Shown: in pieces, positions 25,550 to 35,100 of the stretch
How positions within the stretch are numbered: the first letter of the stretch is position 1
Layout: each line of letters starts with the position of its first letter
Position numbers and translations under genes: made by a program
Notes under the pieces: model-generated
The model's database searches: none
Told to the model about the DNA's origin: nothing
Seen by the model: the letters and a program-made list of their open reading frames with translations, nothing else
NCBI GenBank assembly: GCA_001275005.1
Contig: JWZX01001800.1
Coordinates: forward strand, 1-36,650
Length of the DNA stretch: 36,650 nt
From: Chrysochromulina tobinii
Lineage: Eukaryota; Haptophyta; Prymnesiales; Chrysochromulinaceae
Direction of reading: 5' to 3'

Positions 25550-27479
25550 TTACAGTACACATCCTCCTTCACCTTTGACCTTGCGAAGTTCCCAATCGAA
25601 TCCCTCGGCCTCGGCGCGCTGCTCGGCGCACTGATAGCCGAGCACAGTGGCGACCAGCGCCACCTTCGTGGGGCTTCGTCGGGATGGTGTGGCGAGACGC
25701 TTGGCGTGAGCGCGCCATTCCTTGACGCTCCCATTGCCTAATTTGGGTGGCGGCGGGCGAGTGCTCGGGAGGACGCGCCCTTCCTCTACGCTCATCGCGT
25801 CGCCCATGGCGTCCACCCATCGGGCGGCAAATTGGGTTACGTCAATTGAGACGCTCATCACGGCGCCCATTGAGTCCACCCGTCCGGCGGCACGTTGTGC
25901 TACCGGTACGTCCCTCTCGTCCTCCTCCGCTGCTCGGCCACTCGCGCTGATGACGGAGCTCATCATGGACTCGAGGACGCTCAAGGCATGCAGCTCGCAG
26001 GGCAGACGCGCCACCGCTTGACGAAGCTCCGCCACGGTCGCCGTCCGGCACGGCCCCAGTTTTGATGGGTGCGCCCACACCTGTGGGGAGCGGTGAGGGC
26101 GCCGTGGTGAGCGCTTGCATGCGCGCCAAGGCACACACCAAGTTTGGGTGGGTGCGCCCACACCCAACGAGGGCCAGTCTGGAGGCGCTCGCTATCGGTA
26201 CGCGCCGTCCTGGGCGAGCCAGCCCGACCCACTTCGAAGCGGAAACGCGCGTCCAGCGCCGTGCCGAGCGCTTGCATGTCTGCCTTCTCCTCGGCAGTGC
26301 CCTGCGGAGCGAGATGGCAATCAGTGGCCATCAGTGGCCATCAGTGGCCATCAGTGGCCATCAGTGGCCATCAATGGCAATCAGTGGCAATCAGTGGCAA
26401 TCAGTGACCACCGCCAGCGGTTATCAGCGCGGCAATTCAGTGACATTCACCTGTGGAGCGAGGCGGGAAAAGGGGACGACCGTCCGCGTGAGCGTTGGCT
26501 GCTCGATCACCTGTGGGGAGAAGTGATGGCGTCGTGGTGAGCACTTGCATGCACACCCGAGCGTTGGCTGCTCACACCAGGAGGCTGCGCGCATCGCAGG
26601 CCTCCTCCAGCTGTGGGGAGAGGTGAGGGCGCGCGCGCCGTGGTGAGCACGTGCATGCACACCAGGAGACTGCGCGTGTCGGAGGCCTCCTCTAGGCAAA
26701 GCTCTCGCGCTCCGAATGCCTCGTCGCCCGCCTCGCCCGCCTCGCCCGCCTCGCCCGCCTCGCCCGCCTCGCCCGCGGCGACGTGCCGTCGGATGGCACG
26801 GATGGCGACCAGTGCGAAGCGATTGGACGATCCAGCGCACCTGTGGGGAAAGGGCGCCATAGTGAGCACTTGCATGCACTCGAAAGCACGAGCGCGAAGC
26901 GATTGGAGGATCCAGCGCACCTGTGGGGAAAGGGCGCCATAGTGAGCACTTGCATGCACTCCAAAGCACGAGCGCGAAGCGATTGGACGAGCCAGCGCAC
27001 AAGCTCGCGAACATGGCCCGAGCGCCGCGTACGAATGCGTCGCGGCTCTCCTCGCCAGGAGCGGCGTCGGTTTGCAAGTGGAGGTACAGGACCTGGGCGT
27101 CGGCGTCGTCCAGCAAGCGCCGAAGCCGATCGGCGGCGCTGTGAAGGCGCGCAAAGTCTCCATCATGCACGGCCGGATCGTGATGGCGAAAGATGTGCGC
27201 GTGCTCCTTGGTGCGGTAACGCAGGTGCCCACCATGGCGCTCACGTCGAGGCGTTGGAGCGGAGCCGCTCACGTCGGGGCCTGCGTCGACGCTGTGCAGC
27301 TCGCGCCGATTGAGCAAGGTCGCACATCGATCTTCCAAGCACGCGCTGACCATCTCGGGCGTGGAATGGATCCAGTCGAACGGCAGCGCGAAGGAGGTGT
27401 GGCCGCGAGCTCTCAAAAACTCCGCGCCATGGCACGACGGCCCGAGGCTGCAGCAGTGCGTGATCGTGGAAATCAACAT
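25550..27479 (-). CDS. DUF1796-type papain-like cysteine peptidase
   Basis: Six exons: 27479-27001, 26840-26663, 26610-26578, 26510-26451, 26301-26164, 26080-25550, 1419 nt in total (472 aa). Start is ATG 27479; the open frame runs 12 codons further only to a GTG. The N-terminus has the DUF1796 signature: CCSLGPSCHGAEFLRARG (Cys nucleophile candidate), SFALPFDWIHSTPEMV, later IFRHHDPAVHDGDF (candidate His) and QVLYLHLQTD. The middle has an (AGE)n stretch, EAGEAGEAGEAGEAGDEAF. The C-terminal third (TATVAELRQAVARL, FDWELRKVKGEGGC) is unrecognised. Family members are predicted peptidases found in bacteria, algae and giant viruses. Substrate unknown. Exon 3 (33 bp) repeats the last 11 codons of exon 2. 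Confidence 0.75.
26081..26163 (-). repeat. Family B intron
   Basis: Phase 0. Starts with the exon copy GTGTGGGCGCACCCACC, repeated after the acceptor as GTGTGGGCGCACCCATC. The body ends CCGCTCCCCACAG. Confidence 0.8.
26302..26450 (-). repeat. TGATGGCCAC-type family A intron
   Basis: Phase 0. Donor GTGAATGTCACTG, body of (TGATTGCCAC)n and (TGATGGCCAC)n, acceptor TCTCGCTCCGCAG, which is a copy of the upstream exon end TCGCTCCACAG. Confidence 0.75.
26511..26577 (-). repeat. Family B intron
   Basis: Phase 0. GTGTGAGCAGCCAACGCTCG precedes the block and is echoed after the acceptor as GAGCAGCCAACGCTCACG. Ends CTTCTCCCCACAG. Confidence 0.75.
26611..26662 (-). repeat. Minimal family B intron (52 bp)
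   Basis: Phase 0, with its own GTGTGCATGCACGTGCTC start and CTCTCCCCACAG end. No GT lies in the flanking exon copy, so both splice sites appear to be the element's own and the duplicated exon (LEEASDTRSLL / LEEACDARSLL) stays in the mRNA. Confidence 0.65.
26841..27000 (-). repeat. Family B intron, two 80-bp tandem units
   Basis: Phase 2. Units 26841-26920 and 26921-27000 are almost identical; each is an exon copy (GTGCGCTGGATCCTCCAATC) plus a family B block ending CCTTTCCCCACAG. Join FAS(TT|G)CAGSSNRFALV. Confidence 0.85.
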
Positions 27480-27770
27480 CGCGAAAGATTCGCGTTCTGT
27501 CGGTGTGAAGGACACGTGTGAAGAACCACTTCAAGTTGAACGAGGGTGCGCCAAGCGCGGGCACGCGACGGGCAGACGGGAGTCGGACTTAACGGGGTAG
27601 GTGTGGACGATTACAAAAGTTCAAACAATAATTTCAGACTGTAAATACACTCTACAGTATTGGTGCGCATGCTGCACCTCAAGCCCGAGACGTGGCATGA
27701 GCGCGCAGGATGAAACGTAGGTTACATAGACAGCAGCTCGTTGCCGTGCAGGCATTCTTGTGCTCACGCG
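27480..27770. other. Short intergenic gap
   Basis: 291 bases between two minus-strand genes, the right half AT-rich (TTACAAAAGTTCAAACAATAA). Expected promoter of the peptidase gene and 3' UTR of the filamin-type gene. Nothing else seen. Confidence 0.4.
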
Positions 27771-29097
27771 TCACGGCCCATGCTCTTGTTGTGCAGATTC
27801 GGGCGGGTTCACTTTCTCTTTGCTTTGTCGGCGTACTTGCCGGCCCTCGGCAGGACCCTCCGCCTGCTGCTTCCATATCTTGGCAGTCGCAGCCGCGGCC
27901 GCATCCTGAATGAGCGCCGTCACGGCGGCTTCCGGCGCGACCTCGGCCTTCATCTCGGCCTTTATCTCGGCCTTCATCTCGGCCATGGTCGGCTCGCGCA
28001 CCTGCAGGTTCACAGTGGGCAGCTCGACATTCTCCGATTAGTCAATGACAGCGCTCATCAGTGAACACACAGTCGCGCACCTGCAGGTTCACAGTGGGCA
28101 GCTCGACGTTCTCCAGACGCGCTTGCATTCGGTAGTCGCCCGGGACCGACGCGCTAAAGTTGATCGCATACGAGCCGTCGCCGCGGTCGATGACCTGATG
28201 AGGGAGGCAGGGATTGTGCACTCAGAGACGCAATCAGAGACGCAATCAGAGACGCAATCAGAGACGCAATCAGATTGCATACGAGCCATCGCCGCGGTCG
28301 ATCACCTGGCAATCCGAAGCCTTCGGTCATCAGCGGTCATCAGCGGTCATCAGTGTTCATCAGTGGTCATCAGTGGTCATCAGTGGTCATCACCTGGCAA
28401 TCCGAGGCCTTCGGGCCAAAGACTTTGGCCTCGAGCCGACTGCCGCCCACGTCGACGTTGTTGTTGAACCGGTCGACGAGCTGCACGAGGACCTCGCAAG
28501 GCTGGCCCGTCGAGGGAGCCCCCCCCCCGAGGCTCGTGGCTGGGAAGAGCTTTGACTTGGGCGCGAAGGGTGGGCCGGGGCGCACGATGAACTCCATCGG
28601 GGAGCCTGTGAAGATGGGGTGTGAAGATGGGTGTGAAGATGGGTGTGGAGATGGGATGGGGATGCCCGTTGAGCATGCACTCGGACGCAATCAGTATGCA
28701 CTCGGAAGCAATCAGCATGCATTCGGTGGTCATCAGTGGCCATCAGTGGTCATCAGTGGCAATCAGTTGGCAATCACCTGTGATGGGGTGCCCGTTGAGC
28801 TTGATCGTGGCCGAGTAAGTTCCCTTGAGGGTGAGCTCCGAGCTCGAGCTGAACTCGTGCGCACCTGTGGGGAGGCGAGGGCGCCGTGGTGAGCACATGC
28901 ATGCGGGCAGGTGGAGGGTGAGCTCCGAGCTCGAGCTGAACACGAGCGCACCGACGACCTCGGCCTGGCGCACGACCATCAGGGCTCATCAGTCGCAATC
29001 AGTGCTCATCAGTCGCAATCAGGGCGCACCGACGACCTCGGCCTGGCGCACGACCGCCGCGGACTTGCGAGCGTTCGCACCGCCGCCGCCGCCGCCT

Positions 29098-29135
<38 letters not shown>

Positions 29136-32100
29136 CTCGCCCTGTGCCGAGCCTCGGTCGCCCAACACGGCGCCCACATTGGCCCTCAGCTGCATCGGAT
29201 GCTCGCCGTCCGGCGCATGCAAGATCGTCTTGAGCTCCGATTCCACAGCCTTGAGCGTCGCCTGTGGGGATGCGGGGGCGCCGTAGTGAGCACGTGCATG
29301 CTGGCTGAGAGGGGATGTGCATCGGGACGGCTCGGCCTTCAGGGTCAGGGCGCCGTGGTGAGCACATGCATGCTGGCTGAGAGGGGATGTGCATCGGGAC
29401 GGCTTTGGCCTTCAGGGTCACCTGATTGCTATACTCATCAGTGGTCATCAGTGGTCATCAGGGGTCACCTGATTGCCATACTTATCAGTGGTCATCAGTG
29501 GTCATCAGTGGTCATCAGTGGTCATCAGTGGTCATCAGGGGTCATCAGGGGTCACCTGATTGCCATACTCATCACGCATCTGCACACGCAGCAGCAGCCG
29601 CTCGCCCGCTGGGTGCTCTGTGATCGCGTCGCGCAAGAAAGACGATGCGGCCGTTGGTCGGCCAGGGTCGACATGCACTGCAAACGGGCAGCCCGGTAGG
29701 AAGATGCGCGTCAGGATCGCCTCGCCTCGCCTTGCCTCGCCGCCGCCGTCGACAACGGCTGCCTTGGCGGCAACGGCCGCCTCATGCTCCGCGTTGGCTT
29801 TGGCGCCCGCCGAGTGCTTGCCTGATGAGGGACGCAATCAGTTTCAATCAGTGGCAATCAGAGGTGCAATCAGAGGTGCAATCACTGCGCATGCAAAGTG
29901 CTTGCCTTCTCCGACGTGCTTCACGGCTGCCTCAAGCTTCTTCTTCTCTTCTGGACTGACGTGCACGTCCGTCCACATGTAGAGCTCGTAATCTCCCGAG
30001 CTGTGAGGCTCATAGCTCACCTGTGGGGAAGGGACGGCGCCGTGGTGAGCACATGCATGCAAGGCAGGGGCTCGTAATCTCCCGAGCTGTGAGGCTCTTA
30101 GCTGACCGCGATCGTGGAGCCCTGCCATGAGCTGTGATACTGCAACGTCTGCATCGCGCGCACGAACGCGTTGCGCTCCGCCTGGTTCATCAGACGCAAT
30201 TCGTGGCAATTAGTAGGGCGCTCAATCGCAATCGGTGGCACTCCGTCGCACTCAGTGGCATTCAGTGGCATTCAGTGGTACTTAGTGGCACTCAGTCGTA
30301 CTCCGTGGCACTCAGCGGCACTCAGTGGCACGCACCTGCTTCATCAGGCTCGGCGCCTTCTTGTTCGGATCCGCATCGGTGTGTGCCTCCGTCTCCCCCT
30401 TGAGCTTCAACGGCTTCTTGCCTGTGGGGAAGGGACGGCGCCGTGTTGAGCACGTGCATGCAAGGCAGGGGCCCATCATCTCCCTCGAGCTTCAACGGCT
30501 TCTTGCCTTCGTTCGATGGAGTCTCGACGATGAGGGACGCCATCAGTGGCAATCAGAGGTGCAATCACAGCGCCCGCCGAGTGCTTGCCTTCGTTCGATG
30601 GAGTCTCGACGAGACCGAACCCAAACTTGAGCGACGACTGCGTCGACGGCACCGCCGAGTTGCCAAACGCATCTCGACAGATGATCTCGAGGCGCATCAT
30701 TTCCCCACAGGCCGCGCTGCGCAGCCCGCCGACACCAGTCTTGCCCTTCCAGAGCACCTCGCACCGCGCCACGTCGGGCGCCGCCGAGAGGACCGTTACG
30801 GCCGTTGGAGAGCCGCGCACCTGTGGAACAGGCCAGGCGCGCCGTGGTGAGCACTTGCATGCAAGGCGGGGCTGTTGGAGAGCCGCGCACGGGGGCGTCG
30901 TTGATGGTCACTAGGAGAGAGTACTCGCCCGCGACCTTGCCCTTCCATGAGATCTCGTAGCTCCCGTTGCGCAGATCGCTGATTTGGGGCACGGGTGCGG
31001 TCTCCTCCGGCGTGATGCGCACCTGATGAGGGAGGCAATCAGCATGCAATTCAGATCGCTGATTTGGGGCACGGGCGCGGTCTCCTCCGGCGTGATGCGC
31101 ACCTGATGAGGGAGGCAATCAGCATGCAATTCAGAGCTGGTCAAGGTTCGTCAGGTGAGCTCCATCGGGGCCTGCCTCCGTGATATGCCCCTCTGATTGC
31201 ATGCTGATTGCCTCCCTCATCAGGTGAGCTACTCCATCGGGGCCTCCGTGATATGCCCCTCTGATTGCATGCTGATTGCCTCCCTCATCAGGTGAGCTAC
31301 TCCATCGGGGCCTCCGTGATATGCCCCTCTGATTGCATGCTGATTGCCTCCCTCATCAGGTGAGCTACTCCATCGGGGCCTCCGTGATATGCCCCTCTGA
31401 TTGCATGCACCTTGATGTCCGCGCCGCCTTCGACGCCCATCATCAGTGGCAATCAACGCACATCATCAGTGGCAATCAACGCACCTTGATGTCCGCGCCG
31501 CCTTCGACGCACAGGTTGCCCATGTTGTCGCACAGCCGAAGCACAAAGGCGCCCCGGTTGCCCGCCACGCTGCTCAACGGCAGCTGCTCGGACGGCATCA
31601 AGGTCGTCGGGGCGTGCGCAGGGCCGGGCTTCACGTGGAGTGTGAAAGGCGAGCCTGGGAGGCGCGGGCGCCGTGGTGAGCACATGCATGCGCTCGGCCC
31701 GTTCGGGTTCAGTGTGAAAGGCGAACCTGGGAGGCTTGCGGACTGTTGACGAAGCCCCACGTGGAGCTTGTACGTGCCGGCCGCCCCGATGGAGTAGCTC
31801 ACCTGATGAACCTTGACCAGCTCGCCGTGTGCATGCAACCTGCCCGGGAAGATGCCCCCGAATGCAAACGCGATGCCGCGGGCATCAGCCGCGAGCTCAT
31901 ACGAGAAGCTCGGACCGACCTGTGGGGAAGAGGCGGGGGCGCCGTGGTGAGCGCTTGCATGCTGAGGCTCATACGAGAAGCTCGGACCGACCAGACGCTC
32001 AGCCAATTCCACAGCGCTTGGAGCCAACCCACTGAGCAGCTGGCTCGCTAGGCTACTCGTCGCCACGCCGCTGTGATTATTCACGCCAAGCGCCCCAGCT

Positions 32101-35100
32101 GCCTTGTAAGGCGCGACGCTCTCATCCAGATGGACGCCAGCACCGCTGTTAGCCTTGAGCGCCTTTTCGAACGCCTTGTCGGCGGCGAGCCGCTTATTCC
32201 ACAGCTCAAGCTGCAATCGGCGCTCATTAGCGTCGACCTTGGCGTGCTGGCGCGCGAGCCGCTCCTTGCCGCCCTTTTGGACCGCGGTCACCCATCCGCG
32301 TACCTGATGAAAGAGGCAATCGGTGGCAATCAGAGGCAATCACATCCCCTACTTGGACCGCGGTCATCCATCCCGCGTACCTGGATGAAAGAGGCAATAA
32401 TTGGCAATCAGTGGCAATCACATCCCCTACTTGGACCGCGGTCATCCATCCCGCGTACCAGCGTCCCGTCCGGCAATCATTGGCAATCAGTGGCAATCAT
32501 TGGCAATCAGTGGCAATCAGTGGCATCATCCATCCAGCGTACCAGCGTCCCGTCCGGTAGGGTCGCTCCCTCGACAACATACTGCACCTTAACACCAGTC
32601 GCCACAAGCACCTGTGCAGCAGGCATGGCGCCGTGGTGAGCACGTGCATGCACCATGGCGTGCGCCGTGGTGAGCACTTGCATGCACCTCAGCTCGCGTG
32701 CCGCCGTCGGCCGCTTGCTCTCGCCGCAGCTGCTTGAGGAGCGCGCCGGGTAGCACCTGATGAGGGAGGCAATCCGCATGCAATCGGAGGTGCAATCTCA
32801 GAGGAACGAGCCGGCAATCACCATGGCCAACTCGGCATTCACTGGCAATCAGTGGCCATCAGTGGCAATCAGTGGAAATCAATGGCAATCAGTGAAGATC
32901 AATAAAAAATCACCTTGGCCAACTCGGCGCTCTCGGTACTCAGAGCCTCGCGAAGGATGAGCGGCTTGGTGCCCACGACGGCGCGCGCCGTGCCGAGCCG
33001 TTCCCACAGCGCCGTGTCGGCGCTCTCCATCAGCCATGGGGTGGACGAGACCGGAATCGCCACGTCATCCGGATCGGCGCTGTCGCCCCCCACTTCCAAA
33101 TCGGGCAAGTTTGGCAAGTTTGGCAAGTTTGGCAAGTGGCTCCCAAAGGAGCTCGCGCCCACCACGGCGCTACCGCCACCGCCCTTGGCCCCCGCCTTGC
33201 CCCCCGCCCTGCCCACCCCCTCCTTGGCGCCCACCACGACGCCCGGCGTTGCCCTTGCCGTTGGGCGATTTGTTACCGGCCGGCCCGACGTCGGGCGCCG
33301 TGGTGGGCGGCGCCGTGGTGGGCGGCGGCAGCGACTTGGCGGGTGCGGGGGGGGGAAGCGACTTGGACGTGACCGGCGCCGTGCTGGGCGACGATGGAGG
33401 AGATGCGATCTCGATCTCGTCGGCGAGCAGCTGCGGCCTCGCTGAGGGCAAAATCTCAAGCGGCTCCACGTGCACGTCGAGCTCCTCCGCGTACGCGACC
33501 TGATGAGGGAGGCAATCCGCATGCAATCAGAGGTGCAATCTCGGTCGCATCTCGGTGCCTCCGGCGTGATGCGCACCTGGCCCAGATTGTCGACGAACTC
33601 AATGGCAATCAGTGGCAATCAGTGGCCATCAGTGGCAATCAATGGCACGCACCTGGCCCAGATTGTCGACGAACTCAATGTCGAACGACATCGGTTGGCG
33701 CGCGACTGCATGCTTGAGTGCGTCGCCGCGCAGCAGGCATCGGGAGGGCTCCGCCTTGAGTGTCACCTGTGGGGAGGCGAGGGCGCCGTAGTGAGCACTT
33801 GCATGCCGCGCAGCGGGGATGTGCATCGGGCCCTTCACAGCCGATGCAATGACGCCGTGATGGGCACATGCATGCTTGGAGAGGGGATGTGCATCGGGGC
33901 CTTGAGTGTCATCGCATCGGCTGTGGAGGGAGCTGTGAAGGGGCTGTGCAGGGGCTGTGCAGGGGCTGTGAAGTGAGCGTCACCGCATCAGCTGTGAAGG
34001 GGCTGCCCGAGATCGCGATCCCATCGCACGAGATCGAAATCTCGAGCTGGCCTGAGACCTCGGGCTTGTAGGTCACCTGTGGGGAGGGGAGTGGGGAGGG
34101 CGCCGTGGTGAGCACTTGCATGCACACTCGAGGTGGCCCGAGACTTTGGGCTTGTAGGTCACCGTGTAGCAGCCGTTGTCGTGGTCCAGGACCTTGGCAT
34201 GTAATTTCTGCGGGTTGGGGCGCACCCCGCGCACCTGTGGAACAGGCAGGGCGCGCCGTGCTGAGCGCTTGCATGCAAGGCGGGGCCATCCGTGTGGGGC
34301 GCACGCCGCGGCAATCAGTGGCCATCAACGCACCTTGACCACAAACGGGTCGCCGCCGGTGGTTCGTCAATCAGTGGTTCGTCAATCAGTGGTTCGTCAA
34401 CGCACCTTGACCACAAACGGGTCGCCGCCGGTGGTTCGTCGATTGCCATCGCCATCATGGGCCGTGATGACAAACTGCGCGGCCTGATTGACCAATGCCC
34501 ACTGCAAGCCGCGCCCATCGCACTTGCACTTGCTCGCGAGCGCTCGCGACGGCGCTTGCGGCACTGTGGGGTCCTTTGACGGATCCGGCAGCACCGTCGC
34601 CGCCGGCGCTCGCTCCACTGCGACGGGCTCCAAGACCGCCTCCTTCTTCTTCTTCTTCTTCTCATCGGCGCGCTCACCACGGCGCCCTTTCGTATCGGCC
34701 GGTTCGCTCGCTTTGGGCTTCTCGGCCGCCGCCGGCGCCCTGGCCGTGATGAGCTCAAACGCGAGCTCGGACGGCCTGTGGAATCCGCCGTGATTGCTCG
34801 GGCACTTGAAGAAATAACGGTCGCCGATTCGGCCGTTGCACGTGCCCACGGGTTCGTCGAACTGGATGCCGCACCAGACCCCCTGGCCCAGCGTCGGGAT
34901 CGTCCCCACGAACTGCACGACGCCGTGCTTGTCGCCCACGCGGCAACGGTCGCCCTGCCGGTAGGTCGGTATTCGGGTGTTTGGCGGCTCGACGGCCACC
35001 GGCGGGCTCAACTCTTGAGAGTCGGCTCGCCGGTGCTTCGCATGGGGCTTCTTGTCCGTCGAGCCGGATGCCTCGGGTCCTGGCGCGGCCGCGGCAATGT

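Noticed and set aside
26310-26410. Coding use of NQWQS/HQWPS-type repeat frames on the non-template strand (also at 20200-20800, 28300-28800, 29430-29560)
   Set aside because: These are translations of minisatellite introns on the wrong strand and join no conserved sequence.
31132-31410. A plus-strand spliced gene suggested by GT/CATCAG modules
   Set aside because: The pieces are inverted copies of filamin exon 10 with no open frame of their own. Best explained as an inverted array inside the minus-strand intron.
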